NCBI RefSeq assembly: GCF_013375555.1
Contig: NZ_JABXWB010000005.1
Coordinates: forward strand, 186,001-250,000
Reading direction: 5' to 3'
From: Sphingobium sp. EM0848
Lineage (GTDB): Bacteria; Pseudomonadota; Alphaproteobacteria; Sphingomonadales; Sphingomonadaceae
DNA length: 64,000 bases
Under the pieces are notes generated by a model. It was not told where the DNA came from, searched no databases, and saw only the letters and a program-made list of their open reading frames with translations. Each line of letters begins with the position of its first letter. Within the stretch, counting starts at the first letter, position 1. Shown one piece after another: positions 1 through 9,853 of the stretch. Position numbers and translations under genes: made by a program.

Positions 1-1
1 G

Positions 2-382
2 TTCGGGATGCGTCGTGCTGAGCTTGTCCCGGCTGGGCTTTATAATGCCGTGGGCCGGGCCAATATCGTGACGCCCGGTATGAGGCTGGAGGCGGCGCCC
101 GACAAGCGTTGGGATTGGTTCGCCGTCTATCGGGCCATGTGGCTGGCGTCGCGCACTGACGCCTTTTCGACAACCGGCGTGCGAGACAGCAGCGGGCGAT
201 CAGGCAATTTTGCCGGGCATCAGATCGAGGCGCGGGTGCGCTACTGGATCATCCCCTCGCGCCTGCGCTTCGAATTTGATGGCGTGGCGCTCGCCAAGGG
301 GAAGTTCCTGACGGAAGCGCCCAACGCGCCTTCCGCAAAATGGACGCGTTATACCTCGTTCAATCTGACCGCCGGCTTTTGA
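2..382 (+). CDS. alginate export family outer-membrane protein, C-terminal part
   Basis: Only the last 126 codons are in the window and the frame stays open to the left edge, so the start lies outside. The fragment has alternating polar and hydrophobic stretches, a segment RVRYWIIPSRLRFEFDG followed by LAKGKFLTEAPNAP, and a terminal Phe, as in the last strands of an outer-membrane beta-barrel. The LAKG-FL-APNAP region near the C-terminus is familiar from the alginate-export porin family (Pfam Alginate_exp), which in sphingomonads often sits near TonB receptors or transporters. The substrate cannot be told from this part. Moderately sure of the family. Confidence 0.6.
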   Translation, partial: FGMRRAELVPAGLYNAVGRANIVTPGMRLEAAPDKRWDWFAVYRAMWLASRTDAFSTTGVRDSSGRSGNFAGHQIEARVRYWIIPSRLRFEFDGVALAKGKFLTEAPNAPSAKWTRYTSFNLTAGF

Positions 383-599
383 TCCGATGGCGTTCAATTC
401 GCTCCTGCCTGCATGAGTTCACAAGTTGCGGTGTTTCCCGGCTATTCGGCGCCTGGTGGGCAGCGTAAGCGGACATGACAAGGCGTCACCGATCGGTCAA
501 TTTCCTCACTGGCCGCTATGTGATATATTCATTTTCTCCGCGATGCTGAGGCGGACTGGCCGCCAGGAACGGGGATGAACGCCGTCAGGAGGCCGCAAC

Positions 600-731
600 A
601 TGGCCCGAGGCGCTTGGTTGAGATTGGTTACGGCAGTGGTTACGGCTCTCGTGGCCATCGCTTTGATCGCGCTAGGTCTTTATTGCCTTGCCGACATGGT
701 TGAAAACTTTCCCTGGAGCAGGCTCGGTTGA
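600..731 (+). CDS. 43-residue single-pass membrane peptide
   Basis: ATG at 600 follows a strong ribosome binding site AGGAGG (587-592) with a 7-base spacer. The product is 43 residues: a short basic N-terminus (MARGAWLR), one hydrophobic segment of about 21 residues rich in Val, Ala and Leu, and a short tail ending WSRLG. It could be a genuine small membrane protein or the 5-prime remnant of a larger gene, because nothing recognisable follows for 300 bases. It lies ahead of the sulfate transporter operon, but with a 318-base gap there is no sign of coupling. Function unknown. Confidence 0.45.
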   Translation: MARGAWLRLVTAVVTALVAIALIALGLYCLADMVENFPWSRLG

Positions 732-1049
732 GCGATTGCAGAGCATGGAGTATTCTGCTCTCCCGCATACCTCCCCTGCTTCCGATCACGAAGCTGCAGG
801 AAGCCACTTCATAGATATTTGGAAATCGACCGGAACTGCTCGACAGCTTCTGACTCGACGTTGCCCAGTCTTTGGAGAAGCGCTCACTATGCCGACCTGT
901 TCGCTTCGGCCTCCGCCAACTGTCGCGTCCTTGGGGGGAACGGTATATGATCCCGCAATCGGCACCACAGGGCCGCATTTTCGGAAGGATCAGGAATAGC
1001 CCGAGAAACAGTACGTCCACCATGATCTTAGAGAATGTGGGAGTCGGGA
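732..1049. other. 318-base gap with no supported gene
   Basis: Short frames exist on both strands, but none has a convincing ribosome binding site or a recognisable product. The promoter of the sulfate transporter operon should lie here; no -35/-10 pair was clear enough to call. Confidence 0.4.
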
Positions 1050-2084
1050 ATGGCCTATGCAAAGCTGCCCCTGATCATAGCCACGCTGTCGAGCGCTCTA
1101 CTGCTGGCAAGCTGCTCCGGCAGACCCTCAGGTGATAACGGCAAACCCCGCCAGCTTATCAATGTGTCCTACGATCCGACACGCGAGCTCTATCGGGATG
1201 TGAACACCGCTTTCGCCCGCTCCTGGAAGGCAAGTCACGGCCAGCAGATCAGCTTCCATATGAGTCATGGCGGATCGGGGAAGCAATCCCGCGCCGTGAT
1301 CGATGGTCTGGAGGCCGATGTGGTGACGCTGGGCCTTGCCTATGATATCGATGCCATCGCGAAACGGACGCAGCTCATTCCCGCCGATTGGCAGGCAAGG
1401 CTTCCGGATAATAGTTCCCCCTACACATCGACGATCGTCTTTCTGGTGCGCAGGGGCAATCCGAAGGACATCCACGACTGGGGTGACCTGATCAGGCCGG
1501 GCGTCCAGGTGATTACGCCCAACCCAAAGACCAGCGGCGGCGCCCGTTGGAATTTTCTCGCGGCCTGGGCTTATGGCCGCAAGGCAGGAGGGTCCGACGC
1601 GGCGGCCGAGCACTATGTCGCGAAGCTGTTCGCCAATGTCCCCGTCCTCGATTCGGGGGCGCGGGGTGCAACCACCACTTTCGCCGAGCGGGGCATAGGC
1701 GATGTCCTGCTGGCCTGGGAAAATGAGGCATTCCTCGCCACTAAGGAAATGGGCGCGGGCAAGTTCGAGATCATCGCCCCCTCCATTTCCATCCTGGCTG
1801 AGCCGCCCGTTGCGGTCGTGGAAGGCAATGCGAAGAAACATGGCACGCAGCAACTCGCGCAAGCCTATCTTCGTTTCCTGTACACGCCGGAGGGACAGCA
1901 GATCGTCGCCAGCCATTTCTACCGGCCGCGCGACCTTAAGGTAGCGACGCAATATGCCGGCACCTTTCCCACGATGAAACTGGTGACCGTTGACAAGGAT
2001 TTTGGAGGCTGGGCCGCCGCACAGAAGCGGTTTTTCGACGATGGTGGTGTGTTCGACACCATCTTCGCCCGAAGCAGGCGTTGA
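1050..2084 (+). CDS. cysP: sulfate ABC transporter, substrate-binding lipoprotein
   Basis: Periplasmic sulfate (or thiosulfate) binding protein that delivers its ligand to the CysTWA importer. It is 344 residues, normal for the Sbp/CysP family. The N-terminus is a lipoprotein signal peptide with lipobox LASC, cysteine at residue 22, so it should be membrane-anchored. Family features include [11 protein letters not shown] near the mature N-terminus, [11 protein letters not shown], and [12 protein letters not shown] 1050 was preferred to the in-frame ATG at 1035 because GGGAG at 1039-1043 is well spaced from it. First gene of a four-gene operon with very small gaps. Sbp and CysP cannot be separated by eye. 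Confidence 0.93.
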   Translation: MAYAKLPLIIATLSSALLLASCSGRPSGDNGKPRQLINVSYDPTRELYRDVNTAFARSWKASHGQQISFHMSHGGSGKQSRAVIDGLEADVVTLGLAYDIDAIAKRTQLIPADWQARLPDNSSPYTSTIVFLVRRGNPKDIHDWGDLIRPGVQVITPNPKTSGGARWNFLAAWAYGRKAGGSDAAAEHYVAKLFANVPVLDSGARGATTTFAERGIGDVLLAWENEAFLATKEMGAGKFEIIAPSISILAEPPVAVVEGNAKKHGTQQLAQAYLRFLYTPEGQQIVASHFYRPRDLKVATQYAGTFPTMKLVTVDKDFGGWAAAQKRFFDDGGVFDTIFARSRR

Positions 2085-2093
2085 GTAAGGCGC

Positions 2094-2972
2094 ATGGTTG
2101 CAATCGCTTCAGACCGGATCGAAAGCCGATACAAACCGCCGCGCCGCTTTCGGGAGCCGTCCATCATTCCTGGCTTCGGTCTGACATTCGGCCTCAGCCT
2201 GACCTGGTTGTCCCTGATCGTTCTCATCCCTCTCTCTGCTGTCTTCATCAAGACGGCGGGCATGGGCTGGGACCATTTCGCGCGAGTGGCCCTGTCGCAC
2301 CGGGCGGTCGCCGCCTATATGCTGAGCTTTGGCGCCTCGCTGGGGGCTGCGTCGATCAATGGCTTTTTCGGTCTGCTGATCGCCTGGATGCTGGTCCGCT
2401 ATACTTTCCCGGGGAAGCGGATCGTCCATGCGCTGGTGGATCTTCCCTTTGCGCTGCCGACAGCCGTTGCGGGCATCGCCTTTACGACCCTCTACAGCGG
2501 GACGGGCTGGATCGGACAATTTCTCGAACCCCATGGGATAAAGGTCGCGTTTACGCGGCTCGGCATCCTTGTGACATTGGCCTTTATCGGCCTGCCCTTC
2601 GTGGTCAGATCCGTCGAACCGGTTCTGTCCGACCTTGGAAAGGATATCGAGGAAGCGGCCGCTTCGCTGGGAGCGACACGTTTCCAGACATTCCGCCGTG
2701 TCATTTTTCCTGCGATACTGCCAGCGCTGCTGGCCGGTTTCGCGCTCGCTTTCGCACGCGGGGTCGGTGAATATGGCTCGGTCATCTTCATCGCCGGCAA
2801 CATGCCGTATAAGACGGAAATCGCTCCGCTGCTGATCATCACGCAGTTGGAGCAATATGATTATGCGGGTGCGACGGCCATAGCGACGGTGATGCTGCTG
2901 GCTTCCTTCTGCATGCTCTTTCTCATCAACCTGCTCCAGCTCTGGAGTCGCAGGATGGCAGTGAACCGATGA
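2094..2972 (+). CDS. cysT: sulfate ABC transporter permease CysT
   Basis: Inner-membrane permease subunit of the sulfate/thiosulfate importer. It is 292 residues with about six membrane segments. The cytoplasmic EAA coupling loop that touches the ATPase is clear: EEAAASLGATRFQTF, followed by FPAILPALLAG. The first segment starts near residue 25 after a basic N-terminus. It begins 9 bases after the cysP stop and its last codons overlap cysW by 4 bases (ATGA), so the two permeases are translated together. Confidence 0.93.
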   Translation: MVAIASDRIESRYKPPRRFREPSIIPGFGLTFGLSLTWLSLIVLIPLSAVFIKTAGMGWDHFARVALSHRAVAAYMLSFGASLGAASINGFFGLLIAWMLVRYTFPGKRIVHALVDLPFALPTAVAGIAFTTLYSGTGWIGQFLEPHGIKVAFTRLGILVTLAFIGLPFVVRSVEPVLSDLGKDIEEAAASLGATRFQTFRRVIFPAILPALLAGFALAFARGVGEYGSVIFIAGNMPYKTEIAPLLIITQLEQYDYAGATAIATVMLLASFCMLFLINLLQLWSRRMAVNR

Positions 2973-3808
2973 GCAATCGGGGCACCACTGAATCGCCCTT
3001 TGTCCGCCTCCTCCTATTGGCGGTCGGACTGGCATATCTGGGTCTGTTCATCCTTCTGCCCCTGCTGGCCGTCTTTTCGCAGGCGCTCTCCCGGGGCGTG
3101 GCGACCTATTTTGAAGCAGTTGCGGAGCCGGATACGATGGCGGCGATCCGGTTGACGCTTCTGATCGCCGCAATCAGCGTGCCGCTCAATATCCTGTTCG
3201 GGCTGGGGGCTTCCTGGGCGATCACGAAGTACGATTTCCCCGGCAAAGGCCTGCTCAGTACCTTCATCGATCTTCCCTTTTCGGTCTCACCGGTCGTTTC
3301 AGGGCTTATCTACGTTCTGATCTTCGGTGCGCAGGGCTGGCTGGGACCCTGGCTGGCCGGCCATGGTATCAAAATCATCTTTGCCGTGCCGGGCATGATC
3401 CTGGCCACGCTGTTCGTGACTTTTCCCTTCGTTGCGCGAGAGCTGATCCCGCTGATGGTCGAGCAGGGGCGGGACGATGAGGAGGCTGCCCTGTCCCTTG
3501 GCGCATCGGGGTGGCAAACATTCTGGCACATCACCCTGCCCAATATCCGATGGGCGCTGCTTTACGGGGTTCTGTTGTGCAACGCGCGGGCGATGGGCGA
3601 ATTTGGGGCGGTTTCAGTCGTATCCGGCCATATCCGCGGCGAAACCAACACCATGCCCCTGCATGTGGAGATCCTCTATAATGAATATAATTTCGTGGCA
3701 GCCTTTGCCGTCGCCTCGCTTCTGGTTCTCCTCGCGCTGGTGACATTGGCTCTCAAGACAGTCCTTGAGTGGCGTTACGACTATCATGGCAAGGGATCGC
3801 GCCATTGA
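2969..3808 (+). CDS. cysW: sulfate ABC transporter permease CysW
   Basis: Second permease subunit, partner of CysT in the importer heterodimer. It is 279 residues with six predicted membrane segments and its own EAA loop, [21 protein letters not shown]. The stretch [17 protein letters not shown] near the C-terminus is typical of CysW. The start overlaps the cysT stop by four bases and the stop overlaps the probable TTG start of cysA, so the operon is tightly coupled. Confidence 0.93.
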   Translation: MSNRGTTESPFVRLLLLAVGLAYLGLFILLPLLAVFSQALSRGVATYFEAVAEPDTMAAIRLTLLIAAISVPLNILFGLGASWAITKYDFPGKGLLSTFIDLPFSVSPVVSGLIYVLIFGAQGWLGPWLAGHGIKIIFAVPGMILATLFVTFPFVARELIPLMVEQGRDDEEAALSLGASGWQTFWHITLPNIRWALLYGVLLCNARAMGEFGAVSVVSGHIRGETNTMPLHVEILYNEYNFVAAFAVASLLVLLALVTLALKTVLEWRYDYHGKGSRH

Positions 3809-4833
3809 GCATCAGGCTCGAAAATGTCAGCAAGCGCTTCGGCGCATTCTCCGCGCTTCGCGATATCAATCTTGACGCGCGTCCCGGCGAATTTCTGGCG
3901 CTGCTTGGCCCCTCAGGCTCAGGTAAAACGACTTTGTTGCGGATCATTGCGGGCCTCGAATTCCCCGACACAGGGGCGGTCTTTTTCGATGAGGGAGAGG
4001 TGACCAACCTTCCGATTTCAAAACGCCAGATCGGCTTTGTCTTCCAGCATTATGCCTTGTTCCGGCATATGACGGTCGCCGATAATATCGCATTCGGCTT
4101 GACGGTCAGGAGGAGGCGCAATCGTCCCCCGCACGCCGCCATCGATGCGCGAGTGGCCGAATTACTTGATCTGGTTCAGCTTGGCGAATTGGGACGACGC
4201 TATCCTTCCCAGCTGTCCGGTGGACAGAGGCAGAGGGTGGCCCTGGCCCGCGCGCTGGCTGTTGAACCCCGGCTGTTGCTGCTAGACGAACCGTTTGGCG
4301 CGCTGGACGCCAAGGTTCGCAAGGATCTCCGGCGCTGGTTGCGCGAGCTTCATGACCGGATGGGGCTGACATCGATTTTCGTGACCCATGATCAGGACGA
4401 AGCACTGGAATTGGCGGACCAGGTTGTCGTGTTGGACGATGGCATTATCCAGCAAGTCGCAACGCCTGACCATATCTACAATGAACCGGCTAGCGCTTTC
4501 GTGTTCCGGTTCGTGGGTGAATCCAACGAACTACCGGTGACGATCTCCCAGGGACAGGCTGTTTTCCAAGGCAAAATCCTCTGCTCAGGATGCGCGAACG
4601 GCAATGGGGTTGGGCAACTGCTGTTCAGGCCCCATGATGTGGAGATGGCCGATCCGCAGAATGGCATTGCGCTCAAAGTCACACAATTGCGCCCGCGCAA
4701 TGGTGCTGTTCGGATCGAAGGGCAGATCGACGGTCTTGAGTGGCCTATATTGCTCGATCTTTCATCTGCGGATGGTCTGGCGCAGGGCCAGATCCTGTAT
4801 TTTACGCCGACGCAGGCACTCTTCTATCCTTAG
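3805..4833 (+). CDS. cysA: sulfate ABC transporter ATP-binding protein
   Basis: ATPase that powers sulfate import. Walker [10 protein letters not shown] at residues 35-43, Q-loop near FVFQHYALF, signature [15 protein letters not shown], Walker [13 protein letters not shown] and switch His in FVTHDQDEA are all intact. The C-terminal 100 residues form the accessory TOBE-like domain. The start is read as TTG 3805, which overlaps the cysW stop (TTGA), lies 8 bases after AAGGGA, and gives the usual N-terminus [13 protein letters not shown]; an upstream GTG at 3769 would add 12 atypical residues. Length 342 residues, normal for CysA. Confidence 0.92.
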   Translation: MSIRLENVSKRFGAFSALRDINLDARPGEFLALLGPSGSGKTTLLRIIAGLEFPDTGAVFFDEGEVTNLPISKRQIGFVFQHYALFRHMTVADNIAFGLTVRRRRNRPPHAAIDARVAELLDLVQLGELGRRYPSQLSGGQRQRVALARALAVEPRLLLLDEPFGALDAKVRKDLRRWLRELHDRMGLTSIFVTHDQDEALELADQVVVLDDGIIQQVATPDHIYNEPASAFVFRFVGESNELPVTISQGQAVFQGKILCSGCANGNGVGQLLFRPHDVEMADPQNGIALKVTQLRPRNGAVRIEGQIDGLEWPILLDLSSADGLAQGQILYFTPTQALFYP

Positions 4834-4891
4834 GCGATATCGCCCGGCCGCGCGGGCCATCCGATAGCGAATAATAGGCGAGCTACGGGTT

Positions 4892-4920
4892 GGGCAAGCA
4901 AAGCTTGTTTGCCCTTATTT
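4892..4920 (+). terminator. probable terminator of the sulfate transporter operon
   Basis: GGGCAA and TTGCCC arms enclose a short inner AAGC/GCTT stem with a small bulge, followed by TTATTT. It stands 59 bases after the cysA stop. The bulge and the short T tract make it a moderate candidate. Confidence 0.5.
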
Positions 4921-5228
4921 GTTGATAAAATAAGTAGAGAATACACCGTGCGGCACTGGAGGCTGGGCCAGTTCGCGCATTACAGGGATCCCAGCCCGCG
5001 GCTTTTGAATGGGAAGCAGCTTGCTCCGCGATACCAACGGCTAAAGCGCGCGATGCTGGGGGCGACATCGCCAGGTATCGTGTTCCCTCTCTATTGAAGA
5101 TGAGGCGAAACGATGCGCAATTTGATCAATATGACACAGTGACCTGAGCCGTAGGCGCGCAAGCCGCGCTTATGTTTCAAGGGCAGGGCAGCATGGATTG
5201 CGTCCGAGATGGAATCCGGCCCCTTTTC

Positions 5229-5325
5229 CTCGCCTTCAGGCGAGCCAACTGAGGCGATCGGTTCCGCCGTAAAGCGGCGGTGCCTTCCAGTGCGTTCATG
5301 CGCAGATCGGAGTCTGCCGATCTGC
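5229..5325 (+). promoter_or_regulatory. leader with three consecutive hairpins before the TonB receptor gene
   Basis: Three perfect stem-loops stand in a row in the 570-base gap before the receptor gene: CTCGCC-TTCA-GGCGAG (5229-5244), CCGCCG-TAAAG-CGGCGG (5264-5280), and GCAGATCGG-AGTCTG-CCGATCTGC (5302-5325). The last ends 79 bases before the start codon. No T tract follows any of them. A structured regulatory leader is inferred; it did not match any riboswitch consensus I could recall, including cobalamin and SAM types. Confidence 0.4.
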
Positions 5326-5404
5326 AACTGTCGGCGTCCCCGATCGAAAGGGAACGGCGCGATGCTGGCGCGCGTCCAATTCACAAGGTTCCGGGGGATT
5401 TCCA

Positions 5405-7804
5405 ATGTCCGTTACAATTTCAGCGCGATCCGCGCTTCTGCTTCATTCGTCAGCGCTTGCCGCACTGGCTCCCGCCATTTCCGCGCCTGCCCATGCGGCC
5501 GGGACAGCGGCTGAGGCCGATGCTTCGGCAGCAAATGTCGCTGCGGTCGATGATGAGGCATTCGCGCCCATCGTCGTTACAGCGCGTCACCGCGTGGAGT
5601 CCGCTCAGTCTGTGCCGGTGGCGATCAGCGTCATGGACTCCGAAGCGCTCGAAAAGACCGGCAATTTCTCGATCAACCAGATTCAGCAACAGGTGCCGAG
5701 CCTACAGGTGGTGTCGACCAATCCTCGCAATTCCAACATCAATATTCGCGGTCTTGGCGCAAACTCCTCCTTCGCGGTCGACGGGCTTGAATATGGTGTC
5801 GGCTTCTATCTCGACGGCGTCTATTATGGCCGCCCCGGCCAGTCGCAGTTCGATCTTGTCGACCTCCAGCAGATCGAGGTGCTGCGCGGGCCGCAGGGTA
5901 CGCTGTTCGGCAAGAACACCACCGCTGGCGCGATCAACGTAACCAGCAAGCTGCCAAGCTTCACGCCGGAACTAACTGGTGAGGCGACGCTCGGCAATTG
6001 GAACTACCATCAGATTCGCGTGTCTGGTTCCGCACCGCTGATCGACGACAAGCTCGCCGTCAGACTGACCATTGCCGACACGCACCGCGATGGTTTCCTC
6101 ACCAATCTTTACAACAATTCGAAAGCCGGGGACTATGACAATTTTTCCGTTCGCGGCCAGTTGCTCTGGACACCTTCGACGAATTTCAAGGTTCGCCTAA
6201 TCGGCGATTATGCCAGGCAGAAGCAGAACTATATCCTCACCCTGCTCGATGGCTATTTCACGACTTTTGCCAACGGCACCACCATCAGCAACAACATCAT
6301 CGATCGCGCCGCCCGGCTCAATTACACTCTGCCGACCTATGGCGCGTTTGCGCGCCTAGGCAATTCGAACTCGCATTATCAGGCGAATATGGAGAGCTAT
6401 GGTGTCTCCGGCCAGGCGGACTGGGACGTCGGACCCGTCACCCTGACCTCGATCACCGCCTATCGCTGGTGGGATTGGTATCCGGCCAATGATGCCGACT
6501 CACTGGCGCTTTCGGTCAATCTCAAGGCACAGCAGGTCAATTATCAGCGGCAGTTCAGCCAGGAACTGCGCGTCGCGTCCAACGGTACGCATTTCATCGA
6601 TTATCAGGCCGGGCTCTATTATTTCTGGCAGGTCGTGCGAGGCTATGGCGAAACGCAATATGGCAAGGATTTCGCCGCTTATAACCTGCCGGGTGCCACC
6701 CCGACGGCGACCGTCGCCAATGTCGCGGCGGCGACGACCGGCCTACAGGTCAATAGCTATTCAGACCCGCGCACCACGAGCTTCGCGGCGTTCGGACAGG
6801 TGGATGTGCACCTAGCCGAGCCGCTGACGCTGACCGCCGGTCTGCGCTACACGCATGAGGACAAGACCGGTTCGTTCAGCCGCTTCCTTGCTCCGGGCAC
6901 GGCGGGCAACCGATCCTTGCTGACGGCGGCGCAACAGGCCCAGTTTCAGGTGAGTGACCTCAGCTTCTCGACCGCCGACAAGGCGGATGCGCTCTCAGGC
7001 CTCGTTACGCTGGCCTATCAGGTCACGCCCGATGCCCTCATCTATGCCACCTATTCACGCGGCAACAAGTCGGGCGGTCTCAATGTGACGGCGGGCGGCA
7101 TCGGTCACACCTTGGTCAAGCCCGAAAAGGTCGACAATTTCGAAATCGGACTCAAGAGCCAGTTCCTCAACAAATCGTTGACCTTCAATGCCGCAGGCTT
7201 CCTGACCAAGGTTCACGATTATCAGGCGAACATCAGCGTGCCAAGCGCGTCCGGCGCCACGACCTTCATCCAATATATCGACAACATTCCGGAAGTGCGC
7301 TCGCAGGGTTTCGAAACGGACGTCGCCTATCAGCCCAGCGATTGGTTCCAGCTCACTGGCTCCTTCGCCTACACCGATGCGCATTATGTAACCTACGCCA
7401 ATGCGCCCAACGCGCCGGAGAATAATCCGAACGTCAATCCGGTACAGGATCTGTCGGGCACGCCGTTGCCGGGCGTTTCCAAATATGCCTGGTCGGTCGG
7501 CGCCGATGTGACCCAGCCTGTCAGCACCGGCTTCGAAGCCTATGGCCATGCCGACTATCTCCACCGTTCGACCTTCAACTCGAGCGCAACGAACTCCGTC
7601 TACGGTGTCGTTCCCGGCTATGGCCTTCTGAACGGGCGCATCGGCCTGCGGACGGTCGGCGGGCGTTACGACTTTTCCTTCTGGGTCCGGAACCTGACCG
7701 ACAAAAATTATTACATCACTCGGTCGGGCGGCAATTTCGGCCTGATTACCGCAGTGGTCGGTGATCCGCGCACCTTCGGCGCCACCTTCCGCGCCAAGCT
7801 TTGA
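5405..7804 (+). CDS. TonB-dependent receptor
   Basis: Outer-membrane ligand-gated channel of 799 residues. It has a signal peptide ending near APAHAA, a TonB-box-like segment FAPIVVTARHR, a plug domain with NINIRGLGAN and VLRGPQGTLFGKNTTAGAINV, and a long barrel with the receptor signature region near the end (YDFSFWVRNLTDKNYYITR). Sphingomonads use this family for siderophores, aromatics and sulfated compounds. The neighbours (parvulin, HupE/UreJ-type, DUF3604, arylsulfatase downstream; sulfate importer upstream) suggest uptake of an organic sulfate ester, which is inference. GGGGGAT precedes the ATG at weak spacing. Confidence 0.93.
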   Translation: MSVTISARSALLLHSSALAALAPAISAPAHAAGTAAEADASAANVAAVDDEAFAPIVVTARHRVESAQSVPVAISVMDSEALEKTGNFSINQIQQQVPSLQVVSTNPRNSNINIRGLGANSSFAVDGLEYGVGFYLDGVYYGRPGQSQFDLVDLQQIEVLRGPQGTLFGKNTTAGAINVTSKLPSFTPELTGEATLGNWNYHQIRVSGSAPLIDDKLAVRLTIADTHRDGFLTNLYNNSKAGDYDNFSVRGQLLWTPSTNFKVRLIGDYARQKQNYILTLLDGYFTTFANGTTISNNIIDRAARLNYTLPTYGAFARLGNSNSHYQANMESYGVSGQADWDVGPVTLTSITAYRWWDWYPANDADSLALSVNLKAQQVNYQRQFSQELRVASNGTHFIDYQAGLYYFWQVVRGYGETQYGKDFAAYNLPGATPTATVANVAAATTGLQVNSYSDPRTTSFAAFGQVDVHLAEPLTLTAGLRYTHEDKTGSFSRFLAPGTAGNRSLLTAAQQAQFQVSDLSFSTADKADALSGLVTLAYQVTPDALIYATYSRGNKSGGLNVTAGGIGHTLVKPEKVDNFEIGLKSQFLNKSLTFNAAGFLTKVHDYQANISVPSASGATTFIQYIDNIPEVRSQGFETDVAYQPSDWFQLTGSFAYTDAHYVTYANAPNAPENNPNVNPVQDLSGTPLPGVSKYAWSVGADVTQPVSTGFEAYGHADYLHRSTFNSSATNSVYGVVPGYGLLNGRIGLRTVGGRYDFSFWVRNLTDKNYYITRSGGNFGLITAVVGDPRTFGATFRAKL

Positions 7805-7880
7805 TCCTTGGCCATGGGCGTCCGCCAGAGGCGGGCGCCCGCATCCATTCCGCTACAAAGCCCAGGGGGGAGGCGTTTTC

Positions 7881-8816
7881 ATGTACAGGAGTTTCGAAGC
7901 CGAGGGCGAAGCTGTGGCAAATGGACAGGCGCAGTCGCCGTCCGAAGCTGCGGACCCGCGCCCAAGCCGCCGACAACGCATCGCCGCGCGCCTGCGCCCA
8001 TTGCTGCGCGAGCCGCTGACGCATTTCGTCATCCTGGGCGTGCTGATCTTCGCGGTCGCCCATTGGCTGGAAGCGCGGTCGCAGCGCTATGTCATCACCA
8101 TCGCTCCAGCCGACGTGACGCGGATCGAGAACAGCTATGTCCAGCAATATGGCAACATGCCTACACTGGCCCAGCTGCGCACGATGATCGACAACAGCGT
8201 GCGGGAGGAGATTTATCTGCGGGAGGCTCTGGCTCTGGGCCTCGACCGAAATGATGAGATCGTCCGTCGCCGGCTTGCGCAGAAATATCAGTTCCTTCAG
8301 GCGGACATGGCGACGCCGCGCACGCCGTCGGACGCCGAATTGCGGCGCTGGTTCGAAGCCCATGCCGCGTCTTTCGCGGAGCCCGCGCGGCGCAGCTTTG
8401 ACCAGCGCTATTTCGCGATCGACCAGCGCGGGGAGGGCGCTGCCCGGACACTTGCCACCGCGACCGTCGCAAAGCTGGGACATGGCGAAGCGGCTTCCGC
8501 AGGTGATGAGTTCCCCGGTCCCAAGATCGTCGCGCGCATGGCGCAGGATGATGTGGAGCGATTATTTGGTGACGGCGCCTTCGCCCGCGCCATATTCGCC
8601 GCCAGGCCGGGCCAGTGGGTGGGGCCGTTCCGATCAGGCTTTGGCTGGCACGCGGTCCGGGTGACTGACAGCGCACCCGCCCGGAGCCGCTCGTTCAGCG
8701 AAGCCCGTGCCGACGCGCTGATGGCATGGCAGGAACAGGACCGGCTGACCCGCAACGATGCAGCCTACCGGCAATTGCTCGCGCGCTACACTGTGAAGCG
8801 CGGGGATCGGCCATGA
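7881..8816 (+). CDS. membrane-anchored parvulin-type peptidyl-prolyl isomerase
   Basis: 311 residues. After a basic, Arg-rich N-terminus, one membrane segment (THFVILGVLIFAVAHWL, about residues 47-64) anchors the protein, with the rest in the periplasm. The middle is helical (PTLAQLRTMIDNSVREEIYLREALALG), as in SurA/PpiD-type chaperone domains, and the C-terminal third has the parvulin-like pattern AARPGQWVGPFRSGFGWHAVRV. It probably helps fold the neighbouring secreted or outer-membrane proteins. The ATG at 7881 has GGGGGAGG upstream. The stop overlaps the next start by 4 bases (ATGA). Confidence 0.85.
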   Translation: MYRSFEAEGEAVANGQAQSPSEAADPRPSRRQRIAARLRPLLREPLTHFVILGVLIFAVAHWLEARSQRYVITIAPADVTRIENSYVQQYGNMPTLAQLRTMIDNSVREEIYLREALALGLDRNDEIVRRRLAQKYQFLQADMATPRTPSDAELRRWFEAHAASFAEPARRSFDQRYFAIDQRGEGAARTLATATVAKLGHGEAASAGDEFPGPKIVARMAQDDVERLFGDGAFARAIFAARPGQWVGPFRSGFGWHAVRVTDSAPARSRSFSEARADALMAWQEQDRLTRNDAAYRQLLARYTVKRGDRP

Positions 8817-9844
8817 TCTCCCGCCACCTCTTTCCACTGATGGTCTGGGCGGCGGCGATGCTTGCGGCCTTCGTCATCCTGACCGTCCGGGTCGATGCAC
8901 ATGAAGTCCGGCCCGCCTATCTGGAGGTGACGGAGCGCGCCGACGGCAAGCTGGACGTGCTGTGGAAGCAACCGTCGATCGGCCTGCTTGCGGTCGCGAT
9001 CCATCCGCGCATCGAGGGCGGCCTGATCGAGCGGGCGCCCGACAGGGTTGAAAATGCGGAGAATTTCGAGCTGCGCCGCTGGAATGCCGTCGATCTGAAA
9101 GGCGGTAGCCTGGATGGTCGCGAGGTCCGCATCGATGGCCTTGAGCGTACCATCACCGACACTCTGGTCCTCGTTCACCTGAAAAATGGGGAAGAAGAGC
9201 AGCGCGTTCTGACTCCCGCATACCCCGCCTTCGCGATCAATGCGCATGCGGGCGCGGCGGTGCCAGCCTATCTCAAGCTCGGCATTGAGCATATCTTGAC
9301 CGGCATCGATCATCTGCTGTTCGTGTTCGGTCTGCTGTTGCTCAGCAGCGGCTGGAAGCAGTTGTTGCGCACGATTACCGCCTTCACCATCGCCCATTCG
9401 ATCACGCTGGCGCTGACCGCGCTGAAGCTGGTTTCGGTCAATCCGCAACTGATCGAAGCCATGGTCGCCTATTCGATCCTGTTCCTGGCGGTCGAGCTGG
9501 TGCGCAAGCAACGCGGCAAGGACGGCATCACCCAGCGGAGTCCATGGATCGTCGCCTTTGGCTTCGGCCTGTTGCACGGCGCCGCCTTTGCCGGGGCGCT
9601 CAAGGAAATTGGCCTGCCGGAACATAATATCCCGGCCTCGCTGTTCCTGTTCAACGTCGGCGTCGAAATCGGGCAGCTGATCTTCGTTGCCGTTGTTTCC
9701 GCCTTGCTCTGGGCGCTTTCCCGCCTGCGCTGGCCCGTCGCGACATCGCGCCTCGCATGGACCGCCGCAAGCTATGCAATCGGCTCCTTCGCCACCTTCT
9801 GGTTCCTTGAGCGCCTCCACACCGCGCTCGACGCCATCGTCTGA
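8813..9844 (+). CDS. HupE/UreJ-family membrane protein
   Basis: 343 residues. An N-terminal signal/anchor segment is followed by an extracytoplasmic region beginning HEVRPAYLEVTERADG, then six membrane helices. The histidine-rich family motifs are present: EHILTGIDHLLF, AFTIAHSITLALTAL and FGLLHGAAFAGAL. HupE/UreJ proteins are studied as nickel or cobalt permeases, but this long form with a periplasmic front domain is common in sphingomonads beside TonB receptors and its cargo is not established. Translation is coupled to the parvulin gene by a 4-base overlap. Confidence 0.85.
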   Translation: MISRHLFPLMVWAAAMLAAFVILTVRVDAHEVRPAYLEVTERADGKLDVLWKQPSIGLLAVAIHPRIEGGLIERAPDRVENAENFELRRWNAVDLKGGSLDGREVRIDGLERTITDTLVLVHLKNGEEEQRVLTPAYPAFAINAHAGAAVPAYLKLGIEHILTGIDHLLFVFGLLLLSSGWKQLLRTITAFTIAHSITLALTALKLVSVNPQLIEAMVAYSILFLAVELVRKQRGKDGITQRSPWIVAFGFGLLHGAAFAGALKEIGLPEHNIPASLFLFNVGVEIGQLIFVAVVSALLWALSRLRWPVATSRLAWTAASYAIGSFATFWFLERLHTALDAIV

Positions 9845-9853
9845 GAGAGGATA

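Noticed and set aside
640..1062. 140-codon minus-strand frame in the gap before cysP
   Set aside because: No ribosome binding site and no recognisable protein; composition typical of a random GC-rich frame.
1128..1952. 274-codon frame on the minus strand opposite cysP
   Set aside because: Antisense shadow of a clear ABC binding-protein gene; the product is Arg- and Gly-rich with no domain.
5100..5404. Known riboswitch class (cobalamin, SAM) in the TonB receptor leader
   Set aside because: No cobalamin box or SAM-type core found by eye; only simple hairpins are supported.
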